Shown here: positions 39,271 to 48,103 of the stretch, piece after piece
Numbering within the stretch: position 1 is the first letter of the stretch
Layout of the letters: each line of letters begins with the position of its first letter
Assembly (NCBI RefSeq): GCF_013375555.1
Contig: NZ_JABXWB010000004.1
Coordinates: 106,769-170,768, forward strand
Length of the DNA stretch: 64,000 bases
Direction of reading: 5' to 3'
Source: Sphingobium sp. EM0848
GTDB lineage: Bacteria; Pseudomonadota; Alphaproteobacteria; Sphingomonadales; Sphingomonadaceae
Position numbers and translations under genes: made by a program
The notes under the pieces: generated by a model
Databases searched by the model: none
Told to the model about the DNA's origin: nothing
The model's input: only the letters and a program-made list of their open reading frames with translations

Positions 39271-39561
39271 TCAGCGGTCATCGTCGTGAAGCGATGAGGG
39301 ATGCCGGCAGAGCGCAGTCACCTTCATCGTCATGAAAGGGTAGAGCGGCAGGCCGATAAGGATGTCGTGCAGTTGCGAATTGCTCTCGACATCGAAGATG
39401 CTGACGTTGGCGTACTGCCCCGCTACGCGCCAGATGTGTCGCCACGTGCCCGCTGCCTGCAGTTCCTGAAACCGCGCCTTCTCGGCGGCCTTCAGCTGTG
39501 CCGCCTCGTCCGCATCGAAGCCGAGCGGAATGTTGACCTGCATTTCAACCATGAACAACAT
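39271..39561 (-). CDS. catC: muconolactone delta-isomerase
   Basis: 96 residues, the full family length. MLFMVEMQVNIPLGFDADEA, then WRHIWRVAGQYANVSIFDVES and LPLYPFMTMKVTALCRHP are diagnostic. It converts muconolactone to 3-oxoadipate enol-lactone as a decamer. It lies 12 bp after catB. Confidence 0.96.
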   Translation of the reverse strand: MLFMVEMQVNIPLGFDADEAAQLKAAEKARFQELQAAGTWRHIWRVAGQYANVSIFDVESNSQLHDILIGLPLYPFMTMKVTALCRHPSSLHDDDR

Positions 39562-39573
39562 GCGTGCGTCCTC

Positions 39574-40722
39574 TCAGGCGACGGCGTGAATGACGGGGGC
39601 CGCACTGTCGCGGCGGAAGCGGGCGATCTTTTCCTCGTCGAGCGTGACGCCGAGGCCCGGCGCATCGGGGACCGCCAGCTCGAAATCGGCATAGCGCAGC
39701 GGCGTTGCCAGAATTTCCTCGGTCAGCAGCAGGGGGCCGAACAGTTCGGTGCCCCACGCCAGTTCAGGGAACGAGGCAAACAGGTGCGCCGAGGCAACGG
39801 TGCCGACGCCGCCTTCAAGCATCGTGCCTCCGTAAAGGCCGATCCCCGCAGCCGTCGCGATGGCGGCAACCTCGCTTGCAGGATGCAGCCCGCCCGATTG
39901 CGCGATCTTCACCGCGAACACGCCGCCAGCCGCCGCAGAGGCGATGCGGAAGGCCGAACGCGGACCATTGAGCGCTTCGTCGGCCATCAGCGGCACCGCC
40001 TGGGTTCCGGACAGCCGCGCCATCGCATCTAGAGCATCGCGCGCCACCGGCTGCTCGACTAGTTCGACGCCGACATCGTGCAGCATTGCCATGCCACGCA
40101 CGGCCTGCGCTTCGGACCAGTTCTGGTTTACGTCGACACGCACGCTCGCGCGTCCGGCCAGCGCCTTGCAGATTGCCCCCACATGCGCAACGTCGTCCGC
40201 GACTTCGCGCTTGCCGATCTTGAGCTTGAAGATGCGATGGCGGCGCTGCTCGAGCATGGCCTCGCCCTCCTCGATGTCGCGTGCGGTGTTTCCGCTGGCG
40301 AGCGTCCATGCGACGGGCAGCGAGGACCGTACGCGCCCTCCCCCGATCAGCTCGGAGACCGGCACGCCCAGCCGCTTGCCCGCCATGTCGAGAAGCGCCG
40401 TTTCCACCGCGCACTTGGCGAAATGGTTGCCGCGCACGCTGCGGCCGATCCGTGCCATCGTGGCGCGCACACGCGAAAGATCGCAGACCTGAAGGATCGG
40501 TGCGATATATGTATCGATTGCAGACTTGATGCTTTCAGGGCTTTCCTCGCCATAGCTGAGGCCGCCTATGGTCGTGCCCTCCCCGATGCCTTCGACGCCG
40601 TCGCCGTCGGTCAAACGAACAATGACCATCGACTGCGCACGCATGGTCGCCATCGCGAGGACGTGTGGCCGGATTGTCGGCACATCGACAATGAAGGTAT
40701 CGATCCGGTCTAAAGCCGCCAT
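39574..40722 (-). CDS. catB: muconate cycloisomerase
   Basis: 382-residue enolase-superfamily enzyme that makes muconolactone from cis,cis-muconate. The catalytic lysine motif is FKLKIGKR. The Mn ligands appear as Asp in VRVDVNQNW, Glu in VELVEQPV and Asp in LMADEALNG, and the second lysine is in VFAVKIAQSGG. ATG at 40722 has GGAGAGG seven bases upstream, better than a GTG at 40728. It is the first gene of the operon, divergent from the LysR regulator. Confidence 0.95.
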   Translation of the reverse strand: MAALDRIDTFIVDVPTIRPHVLAMATMRAQSMVIVRLTDGDGVEGIGEGTTIGGLSYGEESPESIKSAIDTYIAPILQVCDLSRVRATMARIGRSVRGNHFAKCAVETALLDMAGKRLGVPVSELIGGGRVRSSLPVAWTLASGNTARDIEEGEAMLEQRRHRIFKLKIGKREVADDVAHVGAICKALAGRASVRVDVNQNWSEAQAVRGMAMLHDVGVELVEQPVARDALDAMARLSGTQAVPLMADEALNGPRSAFRIASAAAGGVFAVKIAQSGGLHPASEVAAIATAAGIGLYGGTMLEGGVGTVASAHLFASFPELAWGTELFGPLLLTEEILATPLRYADFELAVPDAPGLGVTLDEEKIARFRRDSAAPVIHAVA

Positions 40723-40808
40723 TATCACACCTCTCCAACTTCACACTGTTATCAGGAAAAGTAGCGTGTCACCGGAGGGCTTTCAAAGATCATTGCGGTC
40801 ATGACTCC

Positions 40809-40823
40809 ATACCTGTAAGGTAT
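40809..40823. promoter_or_regulatory. CatM/BenM-type LysR binding site
   Basis: ATAC-N7-GTAT, an exact match to the consensus described for CatM and BenM of Acinetobacter. It lies 4 bp before the LysR start codon and about 86 bp upstream of the catB start. That is where a LysR activator would bind to repress its own gene and activate catB in response to cis,cis-muconate. Confidence 0.8.
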
Positions 40824-40827
40824 AGCA

Positions 40828-41751
40828 ATGGACCTGAGGCACCTCCGTCAATTCCTTGCGGTGGCAAGTGCGCGGAGTTTTTCACACGCGGCAGCCACTC
40901 TTAACATCGCGCAGCCACCCCTAAGCCGAACGATACGTCAAATGGAGGAGGAAGTAGGAGGCCTGCTTTTCGACAGGACTGCCCGGCCGCTAAGTCTGAC
41001 CCCTCTTGGTCAATTGCTTTACGAGCAAGCCAGGCAAATCCTTGATCGCATGGATGACATGCAGGCCATGATGAGGACCGCTGCCGCAACGGAACGGCGA
41101 CGCTTCACGATCGGGTTTGTCGCCTCCACGATCTACGCGAGGCTTCCTGAACTGATCCGCGCCTTTCGCAAACGAGCTCCTGACGTCGAGCTATCCTTGG
41201 TGGAAAGCACGACACTTGAACAGATAGCCGCTCTCAAGGACGGGCGAATTGATGTCGGCTTCGGTCGCATTCGTTTTGAAGATCCAGACATCAAGCGGAC
41301 CATTCTGCGCAACGAGAGACTGGCAGTAGCATTGCCGCGCGGACACACGCTCGCGCAGTCTGAACGCGCTTTGACACTTAAGCAGGTAGCTACACAGCCG
41401 CAGATCATCTACCCGCGTGCACCACGTCCTAGTTATGCAGACCAGGTGATATCGCTGTTTCGCGACCATGGACTCGAACCGAAAATCGCGCACGAAGCGA
41501 GAGAATTGCAGATCGCGATTGGCCTAGTTGCCGCTGAGGAAGGGCTCGCAATTGTTCCTGAATCGATCAGCCGCTCCAGAAGCCACGATGTCGTTTATCG
41601 GGAACTGTCAGAGCAGGCGACATCGCCTATCATCATGAGCCAACGGATGAACGAAATCTCACCCGAGCTGCAGCTGATGGCAGGTGTTATCGCAGATGAA
41701 TATGCGGGATGGGGTTATCCTGTCCCTGAAGCTTTGAGGACATCTGGTTAA
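40828..41751 (+). CDS. catR: LysR-type activator of the cat/ben operon (CatR/BenM-like)
   Basis: 307 residues. The N-terminal helix-turn-helix is SFSHAAATLNIAQPPLSRTIRQMEEEVG, with the AQPPLSRxI phrase shared by CatM, BenM and CatR. The rest is the two-lobed effector domain expected to bind cis,cis-muconate. It is divergent from catB with only 105 bp between starts and the ATAC-N7-GTAT site in the gap. The gene is ATG-started and intact. Confidence 0.9.
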   Translation: MDLRHLRQFLAVASARSFSHAAATLNIAQPPLSRTIRQMEEEVGGLLFDRTARPLSLTPLGQLLYEQARQILDRMDDMQAMMRTAAATERRRFTIGFVASTIYARLPELIRAFRKRAPDVELSLVESTTLEQIAALKDGRIDVGFGRIRFEDPDIKRTILRNERLAVALPRGHTLAQSERALTLKQVATQPQIIYPRAPRPSYADQVISLFRDHGLEPKIAHEARELQIAIGLVAAEEGLAIVPESISRSRSHDVVYRELSEQATSPIIMSQRMNEISPELQLMAGVIADEYAGWGYPVPEALRTSG

Positions 41752-42011
41752 GGTGTTCGAACAGTTTCGCCGCAATCAGCAAAAGAAAAAAATCCGGGGC
41801 AGTCGCAGACTCGCCTTGCCCACCCCGCAGAAGTTGCCTGAAGAAATTTGTCTGTCCGGTAACAGACATTGTCTTTTCAGGGAGGATCCGGTGGCCCAAA
41901 CCTTTCTGGTGCGCTTGCGTAAACTTCACAATGCAGACCACGCCAGAAAGCATCCTGCATGGCCTGAACATTAACGGGTGCTAATCCCGCAAAAATGCCC
42001 GTGCTGAGTGT

Positions 42012-43241
42012 TTATGCGAGCATTTCTTTCAGCGGCACGCTGGCGTCGGCCAGCTGCTCAGGTGCGATCTGGGCCCGGGCTTCGACCAGTTTCTTGCCCT
42101 GGACGTAGTCCTTGACCATGTTCACGCAGTCGAGCGCGATGACCTTGCCGTTCTTGAGGTAGACCACCGAGAACGAGCGCGTGACCGGGTCGCCGCGGAG
42201 CACGGCGTTGTCATGGCCGGTCGACAGGCCGACGGTCTGCAGGCGCAGGTCATACTGGTTGGACCAGAACCATGGCGTGGCCTTGTAGGGCGCTTCGGTG
42301 CCACAGATGCACTTGGCGGCAGTGGTAGCCATGTCGTTGGCATTCTGGACGGATTCGAGGCGGATCACCGCGCCGTCGGCAAAGTCGTTCGAGTGAGCCG
42401 CGCAATCGCCGATCGCGTAGACATCGGGCAACGAGGTACGGCACAGTTCGTCGACGTCGACGCCGTTGCCACCCGATGCCCCCGCTGCCAGCAGCGGGCC
42501 AACACAGGGCACGATGCCGATGCCGACGATGACAATGTCGGCCGGGATGACCGAGCCGTCCTGCATTTTGACGCTGGTCGCCTTGACGCCATCGCCTTCG
42601 ATGCAGTCCATCGCCGCGCCGGTGCGCAGATCGACGCCGTGGGCGCGGTGCTCGGCCTGGTAGAATTCGGAAAGGGGTTCACCCGCAACCCTGGCCAGCA
42701 CGCGCGGCAGGGCTTCCAGCAGGGTGACCGAGACGTCGAACTTGGTCAGCACCGCAGCGGCTTCGAGGCCGATGTAGCCGCCGCCAACGACCACGGCGCG
42801 CTTGGCTCCGGCATCGAGTTCGGCCATCAGCCGGTCGGCGTCTTCCTTGGTGCGGACGGCGTGGACGCCCTTGAGGTCTGCGCCCACGCACGAAAGGCGG
42901 CGCGGATCGCCGCCGGTGGCCCAGATCAGCTTGCCGTAGCAGAGCTCCGAGCCGTCACCGAGCTTGACCGTGTGCGCGGCGGGATCGAGCGAGACGACTT
43001 CGGCGCCGAGCTTCATCTCGATCTGCTTATCTTCCCAGAACTGCGCCGGGCGGATGCAGATGCGGTCGAAGGTCTTGTCGCGGGCGAGGTATTCCTTGGA
43101 CAGCGGCGGGCGTTCGTAGGGGATCTCCGGCTCCCTGCCGATCACCAGGATGCGGCCTTCGAAGCCATTCTGCCGCAGGGCGATCGCAGCCTGTGCGCCG
43201 CCGTGCCCGGCGCCCACGATGATGACGTTTTCTGTTCTCAA
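42012..43241 (-). CDS. FAD-dependent ferredoxin reductase (RedA2/putidaredoxin-reductase-like)
   Basis: About 409 residues from a TTG at 43241, where homology begins ([18 protein letters not shown]) with GGGAAGCAGG upstream; the frame is open to 43349. FAD motif VGAGHGG, NAD motif [12 protein letters not shown] and the second FAD motif [11 protein letters not shown] are clear. This fold passes electrons from NADH to a [2Fe-2S] ferredoxin; it has no ferredoxin domain of its own, so it is not BenC. It may feed an oxygenase in the neighbourhood through an unlinked ferredoxin. Confidence 0.88.
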   Translation of the reverse strand: MRTENVIIVGAGHGGAQAAIALRQNGFEGRILVIGREPEIPYERPPLSKEYLARDKTFDRICIRPAQFWEDKQIEMKLGAEVVSLDPAAHTVKLGDGSELCYGKLIWATGGDPRRLSCVGADLKGVHAVRTKEDADRLMAELDAGAKRAVVVGGGYIGLEAAAVLTKFDVSVTLLEALPRVLARVAGEPLSEFYQAEHRAHGVDLRTGAAMDCIEGDGVKATSVKMQDGSVIPADIVIVGIGIVPCVGPLLAAGASGGNGVDVDELCRTSLPDVYAIGDCAAHSNDFADGAVIRLESVQNANDMATTAAKCICGTEAPYKATPWFWSNQYDLRLQTVGLSTGHDNAVLRGDPVTRSFSVVYLKNGKVIALDCVNMVKDYVQGKKLVEARAQIAPEQLADASVPLKEMLA

Positions 43242-43507
43242 ACCTGCTTCCCTACTCGAAACCGCAAGACATGTTGTCAGACCGCCGCGCAAGATGTTTT
43301 CAACAAATTCTACCCACGCCATCGGTAGCACGCGCAGCCCTTTTTCCATAATATAAAATATACTGCATAATGTGCTAGATATTATATGGCATGCAATCAG
43401 CTCGGCAGTATGGATACTAGTGAAGGCAAGGCCACGTAGCGCGATCGATTTAATAGATCACCCAACTCTGGCGAGCGACTGAATTATAGAGAGGACTACC
43501 CTAGAAC

Positions 43508-44440
43508 ATGAGGAAAATCGACCTCTTTACCGTGTTGGCTGTAGCATTCCTGCGCGCTGGCCAGCCAGCGCTCGCCCAAGCGGATCAGCTGGAAATCAAG
43601 CTGGTTCAAGCGCCGCCGGAACCCCACGCCATCCCTCTATCTTCGCCCACCGCGGCAGCCAGTAAGGGGCTTGAAACTTGGATGACGTACGGGCCACATG
43701 GCTACGTAGTCCGCAATGTCACTGTTCCCACGATCACCCCGTTTCTTCCAGACCCGTCGAAGGCGACAGGTGCTGCAGTGATCGTCGCCCCTGGCGGAGC
43801 TTTCATGCTTTTGGCGATAGAACCAGAGGGCTGGAAGGTTGCCAAAGCCCTCAATGCTCGTGGCATCGCCGCCTTCGTCCTAAAATACCGAGTGATGCCA
43901 ACGCCGATAGGTATCGATGAAGCGAAGACCTTCATGGACAAAAAGGTGGCTGAGGGCCTGCCTGATCCATCACAGCAGCCATCACTTCAATACCCGCCAT
44001 CAACTGACGACGCGCTAAGCGCCCTTTCCTTGGTGCGAGCAAATGCCGAGAAGTGGGCAATTGATCCTTCTCGTGTAGGAATGATCGGGTTTTCGGCGGG
44101 TGCCATGACGTCTCTCAACGCTGTCATGAGCGCAAAACCCGGGGAAGGGCCCAATTTCTTTGGCTACATCTACGGCCCACAGGCCAAGGTGACTCCGCCC
44201 CGAGACGCTCCTCCGATGTTTGCCGCGATTGCGTTCGACGATCCTCTGTTCCCAACTATGGGTTTCCCCATCGTAGAAGCCTGGCACAAGGCCAACCGCC
44301 CGGTCGAATTGCACGCCTACGCAAAAGGCGGCCACGGCTTCGGGCTCGGAATTGAGGGTACGACCACTCCGTTGATGCTCGACCAGTTCGTGGCGTGGCT
44401 GAATGCAGGAGGCTTTCTAAAATCTCAGAAGTCGGAATAG
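43508..44440 (+). CDS. exported alpha/beta-hydrolase (acetyl-xylan-esterase/BD-FAE-like)
   Basis: 310 residues. A signal peptide (IDLFTVLAVAFLRAGQPALAQA) is followed by an esterase fold. The oxyanion stretch AAVIVAPGGAFMLLAIEPEGW, the nucleophile MIGFSAGAMT (Ser about 197), the acid near FDDPLFP and the base in YAKGGHGFGLG are visible. It probably hydrolyses an aromatic or sugar ester in the periplasm, fitting the tannase and flavoenzyme fragments nearby. It is divergent from the reductase; the AT-rich 266 bp gap should contain both promoters. Confidence 0.8.
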   Translation: MRKIDLFTVLAVAFLRAGQPALAQADQLEIKLVQAPPEPHAIPLSSPTAAASKGLETWMTYGPHGYVVRNVTVPTITPFLPDPSKATGAAVIVAPGGAFMLLAIEPEGWKVAKALNARGIAAFVLKYRVMPTPIGIDEAKTFMDKKVAEGLPDPSQQPSLQYPPSTDDALSALSLVRANAEKWAIDPSRVGMIGFSAGAMTSLNAVMSAKPGEGPNFFGYIYGPQAKVTPPRDAPPMFAAIAFDDPLFPTMGFPIVEAWHKANRPVELHAYAKGGHGFGLGIEGTTTPLMLDQFVAWLNAGGFLKSQKSE

Positions 44441-44601
44441 CAGCCTCATCAGGCCGAGGGTGGATCGCTTACCTCTTAATCTGCTCAAACGGATGCCAAA
44501 GCAAAAAGTCTGTTACTCGCGAAACCAACTCGTTGAACGCGTTATCTCCGTACTAAGGCTCCGAGGGGGGAAGCTGTCCGCCTTGCTAACACACTGGCCT
44601 T

Positions 44602-45066
44602 TCAGGCGATCCCCTGCCTGCCGGGCGAGAGGATATGGTTGGGGTCAAGCGCCTGCTTGAGCCGGGCAATAAGGTCGCGATTGGCCTCGCCGTATTGCTT
44701 CGCCACCAGGTCCATGGTGTTGACGCCGGTGCGGTAGCTCGCCCAGCCACGCTCGCCGAAGCGGGTTACCATTTCGCGGATGCAGTCGTCCGCCTTCTTC
44801 TCTTCAACAAGGTCCTCCTTGTCATACTGGATGAAGACAAGATGGTGCAGTTCGCGCCCGCCGATGGCGTATGCGACCGAGTAGTCGAAGCCGTATTTGC
44901 CCAGGATTTCCTTGGCGAGTTCGGTTTGCTGTTGCGTCTCGATACCCTTGGCCGGAGCGACCGGCGCAAAGCAGCACATCCCGCCGCCGCGCCAGCGCAT
45001 GATGTGGGACAAAGCTGCCGTTCTTTCACAACCTGTTGAACGACTAATCTTGCCAGCAACGGACAC
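44602..45066 (-). pseudogene. vanillyl-alcohol-oxidase/4-cresol-dehydrogenase-type flavoprotein, C-terminal fragment
   Basis: About 135 residues match the C-terminal cap of the VAO/PchF family: RWRGGGMCCFAPVAPAKGIE, YDKEDLVEEKKADDCI, YRTGVNTMDLVAKQYG and the family-ending ALDPNHILSPGRQGIA. The N-terminal FAD-binding domain is missing, and the first 20 codons or so (before about 45010) look unrelated. The intact enzyme would oxidise a 4-alkylphenol such as 4-cresol, eugenol or vanillyl alcohol. Inactive. Confidence 0.82.
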
Positions 45067-45153
45067 CCGGCCGCGGCCGAAAGGAATTGCAAGGAGTTAT
45101 CTTTAACTTAACAAGATGGCGCCTTCCCGCCTATCTTGATCACTCTGCCTTCT

Positions 45154-45347
45154 ATGGAACCGCTCATGTGCACTGCGTTGATCAAAGCCGAAATAAAGAG
45201 GTTTCTGAATGACGACCGCGCCGAGGTGCTTTGCATCAAGGGCAAGTGGGGAGTTGGGAAGACCTTCGCGTGGCGGAAGTGGCTTGCTAAGTCCGGAGCA
45301 GATGGATCTTTGAATCCTAGACGCCGGCCCATTACGGCATCTAGGTC
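45154..45347 (+). pseudogene. P-loop (KAP-like) NTPase, N-terminal stump
   Basis: About 64 residues, MEPLMCTALIKAEIKRFLND then EVLCIKGKWGVGKTFAWRKWL, with a Walker A GKWGVGKT near residue 35. The short helix followed immediately by VLxIxGxWGxGKT is the opening seen in KAP-type P-loop NTPases. IS6100 cuts it at 45348 and no remainder is seen. ATG at 45154 or 45166 could be the start. Confidence 0.6.
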
Positions 45348-46227
45348 GGCTCTGTTGCAAAGATTGGCGGCAGTCACAGGTAGGCTGTCGCTCTGCGCCG
45401 ATCAGGCGGCTGCTGCGAAATGGTGGTTGAGCATGTCCATGGCCTCCGTCAGTGCCGAGGGCCCAATGCCGAAAGCTCTCTCCACAAGGCGCACCTCTCC
45501 CCTGATGCCGGGCTGCAGGCACCAGGGACGAGCCTGTCCTTTGCGCAGGGCTCGCATGACTTCGAATCCCTTGATCGTGGCATAGGCCGTGGGGATCGAT
45601 TTGAAACCGCGCACCGGCTTGATCAGCATCTTGAGCTTTCCGTGATCGGCCTCGATCACGTTATTGAGATACTTCACCTGCCGGTGGGCCGTCTCCTGGT
45701 CCAGCTTTCCTTCGCGCTTCAATTCGGTGATCGCTGCACCATAGCTCGGCGCTTTGTCAGTATTGAGCGTGGCCGGCTTTTCCCAGTGCTTCAGGCCTCG
45801 CAGGGCCTTGCCCAGGAACCGCTTCGCTGCCTTGGCGCTGCGGGTCGGCGACAGGTAGAAATCGATCGTGTCGCCCCGCTTGTCGACTGCCCGGTACAGG
45901 TAGGTCCACTTGCCCCGCACCTTGACGTAGGTTTCATCCAGGCGCCAGCTCGGATCAAAGCCACGCCGCCAGAACCAGCGCAGCCGCTTCTCCATCTCCG
46001 GGGCGTAGCGCTGGACCCAGCGATAGATCGTCGTATGGTCGACCGAAATGCCGCGTTCCGCCAGCATTTCCTCAAGGTCGCGATAGCTGATCGGATAGCG
46101 ACAATACCAGCGCACCGCCCACAGGATCACATCACCCTGGAAATGGCGCCACTTGAAATCCGTCATCGCTCCATCCGTTCAATCTCCGCCAAGCATGCTC
46201 AAGCTTCACGATTTTTGCAACAGAGCC
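45348..46227 (-). mobile_element. IS6100-like element, right boundary of the catabolic segment
   Basis: 880 bp, apparently identical to the copy at 30514 and in the same orientation, with GGCTCTGTTGCAAA termini. Flanks TCTAGGTC and ATCTCGCC are not duplicated. It separates the NTPase stump from a truncated tyrosine recombinase. With the 30514 copy it brackets 13,954 bp. Confidence 0.95.
45402..46166 (-). CDS. tnpA: IS6100-like transposase
   Basis: 254 residues, same protein as the 30568 copy (Arg, Gln, Met and Asp at the four variable positions), with the IS6 DDE residues in LDETYV, NTDKAPSYG and EADHGK. Intact. An overlapping long frame on the opposite strand that runs on into the recombinase is antisense to this gene. 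Confidence 0.95.
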   Translation of the reverse strand: MTDFKWRHFQGDVILWAVRWYCRYPISYRDLEEMLAERGISVDHTTIYRWVQRYAPEMEKRLRWFWRRGFDPSWRLDETYVKVRGKWTYLYRAVDKRGDTIDFYLSPTRSAKAAKRFLGKALRGLKHWEKPATLNTDKAPSYGAAITELKREGKLDQETAHRQVKYLNNVIEADHGKLKMLIKPVRGFKSIPTAYATIKGFEVMRALRKGQARPWCLQPGIRGEVRLVERAFGIGPSALTEAMDMLNHHFAAAA

Positions 46228-47261
46228 ATCTCGCCTGCTATGCCACCTTTTGCGCACGCGCGGGCGGGATCGGCCTGCCCGCGAACGAGGCACGGATCGT
46301 CGCCTACCTCGAGGATTGTGAACGGCGCGAGCTCAAGCCGGCGACGGTCGGGCGGCGTCTTGCCAGTCTGGCGGCGGTGCATGGCCTGCTCGGGGTGGCG
46401 ACACCTACCCAGGGGAGCATCGTGCGCGACGCGCTGCGTGGGTTTCGGCGCCGGGTCGATGTCACGCAGCGTCAGGCCGGGCCGCTGCGGTTTGGAGAGG
46501 GGCTGGGCAGCGCTCCGGCAAAAGGGTTTACCCTGAGCGCGCTGTTGCAGGCATGCCCTGGAACATTGCCTGGTTTGCGCGATGGGGCGCTGCTCAGCCT
46601 CGCCTACGACACCGGGTTGCGCGTGTCCGAACTGGTGCGGGTGGCGTGCGACCATATCACAGTCGAACGCGATGGTTCGGCAGTCCTGACCGTTCCGCGC
46701 TCGAAGACCGATCAGGAAGGGCAGGGGGCCTATGCCTGGCTCTCGCCCGACACGATGCGGCGCGTGTCTGCATGGCGGACAAGCGGCGGGATTGCCGAAG
46801 GCCCGCTGTTTCGCCGAATCGGCGTGGTGCGGACCAAGGCTCGCGCTGCCGAGGCCCCTGCCGCCTTGCCTGCCCCGCCGGGGTTCAGGTGGCGGCTGCC
46901 CGCAGGATCGCCATCGCCTGCCGAAGCTAAACCCGTGCTGGCATCGACGACCTATGTCATCGGCGAAGAACCGCTGACACCGGCGGCGGTGCGACTGATC
47001 ATCAAACAAACCGCCCGGCGCGCGGCAGACGAACACATGGTCAATCTGTTCGGAAAGGAGCTCGATGCGGCGATTTCAGCGCTCAGCACGCATTCGCTGA
47101 GAGTAGGTCTAACGCAGGATCTGTTCGCCAGCGGAGAAGACGCCGGGCCGATTGCGCAGGCTCTGCGTTGGTCCTCGACATCGACCGCGCTGCGCTATGG
47201 CCGCAAGCTGGCCCCGTCGTCCAATGCCACCGCGCGCATGCTGCGCGAAGTGCGGGGATAG
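46228..47261 (+). pseudogene. tyrosine recombinase, N-terminus removed by IS6100-like element
   Basis: About 344 residues of a phage-integrase-type recombinase. Catalytic residues visible: Arg in YDTGLRVSELV, Lys in VPRSKTDQEGQG, His and Arg in THSLRVGLTQD, Trp in ALRWSSTS and Tyr in LRYGRKLAP. The N-terminal SAM-like domain starts abruptly at HLACYATFCARAGG, so only the first few dozen residues are lost. It is a clear paralogue of the intact recombinase at 48516. Function could survive if an upstream start were supplied, but it is probably dead. Confidence 0.88.
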
Positions 47262-47355
47262 AGGAGGTGCTCTTGGCCAGGAGTGTGCGGAAACCGGGAA
47301 AACCCGTTGCCATCAATTATGGCAGAGCGGCATCAGTTCGTCTTCGGCGGTGACA

Positions 47356-47655
47356 CTAACTTTGGCAGCCGACAGAAAACGGATCCCCCACCGTTTCGAG
47401 GCGAGGCCGCCCGGCCAGATGGAGACCGCATTGCCAGGAAATAATATCGATTTCCTCGATTTCGTAATTCTGTAGGCGTAGCGCGGCGGCGTAACCTGTC
47501 CAGCTCGCCCGCAGATTCCAGGCTGGGGCAAAGGAAGTCGCACAAATCCGCGCATCAAGCCGCCCAATCGCCGCGCCAGCATCGGCGATCGCGGCCACCA
47601 GATCGGGCGTCCAAGCGATGCCGGTAAGGGGCGGGGGAGGGTGCTTCACGGACAA
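47356..47655 (-). CDS. hypothetical protein fragment (possibly DUF1612-like N-terminus)
   Basis: Up to 99 residues. LVAAIADAGAAIGRLDARIC and AWNLRASWTGYAAALRLQNYEIEEID resemble the N-terminal part of proteobacterial plasmid proteins of the DUF1612/HTH type, in which a helix and WxxRAxWxxAxxxLxL phrase are followed by a longer helical domain. Here the frame ends after GDPFSVGCQS, so it is probably truncated. The ribosome site is poor. The remaining bases between the recombinase and fitA hold no other candidate gene. Confidence 0.4.
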   Translation of the reverse strand: MSVKHPPPPLTGIAWTPDLVAAIADAGAAIGRLDARICATSFAPAWNLRASWTGYAAALRLQNYEIEEIDIISWQCGLHLAGRPRLETVGDPFSVGCQS

Positions 47656-47839
47656 ATTATAGCCTGACGAGTGATGTTTAGTCCATATGCCGGTTGATTA
47701 AGTGTTGATAATGGCTGCTTATCGTAACTACGCAAAACTCAGATTAGCGATTGCATGATTGCATTTTACTAGTTTCCGATGTGAATTGCCGCTATATTAG
47801 CGGCGATGGCCACCTCGGCCGCCAACATGGAGTCCGCGC

Positions 47840-48103
47840 ATGGCCAGCGTCACGATCCGCAACCTGTCTGAAGAAACCAAGGGTCTGCTTGCCCAGCGTG
47901 CTTCACGTAGGCGCCATAGTCTCGAGGAAGAACTGCGCCAGATTCTCGATGAAGCTGCGCGCGCAGAAGTGGGCAACCCCGATGCGCTCGAGCCGCTCGG
48001 CAGCTTCATCGTGCGCATCACGCGGCCAGGCTATGACGATGTCGCCGCCGCGATCGATGCGCAGCGCCAGCGCCCTGATCGAGCGTTGCCGGTCTTCGAA
48101 TGA
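47840..48103 (+). CDS. fitA: FitA-like antitoxin (ribbon-helix-helix)
   Basis: 87 residues. ASVTIRNLSEETKGLLAQRASRRRHSLEEELRQILDEAA is the ribbon-helix-helix DNA-binding domain of FitA/VapB antitoxins; the C-terminal part should wrap the toxin. ATG with GGAG upstream. It overlaps the toxin gene by 4 bp (ATGA), the classic arrangement, and the complex would repress its own promoter. Confidence 0.9.
   Translation: MASVTIRNLSEETKGLLAQRASRRRHSLEEELRQILDEAARAEVGNPDALEPLGSFIVRITRPGYDDVAAAIDAQRQRPDRALPVFE

Noticed and set aside
41753..41974. A possible 73-residue protein after the LysR gene
   Set aside because: No ribosome site at a sensible spacing, and basic composition typical of spurious frames; the stretch is under 300 bp.
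42012..43241. Assigning the flavoprotein as BenC
   Set aside because: BenC has an N-terminal plant-type [2Fe-2S] ferredoxin domain and a ferredoxin-NADP-reductase fold; this protein has a glutathione-reductase-like fold and no iron-sulfur cysteine cluster.
45420..47261. A 613-codon plus-strand open frame joining IS6100 sequence to a recombinase
   Set aside because: The first 270 codons are antisense to the transposase and have no family signal; only the part from 46228 is a real (truncated) recombinase.
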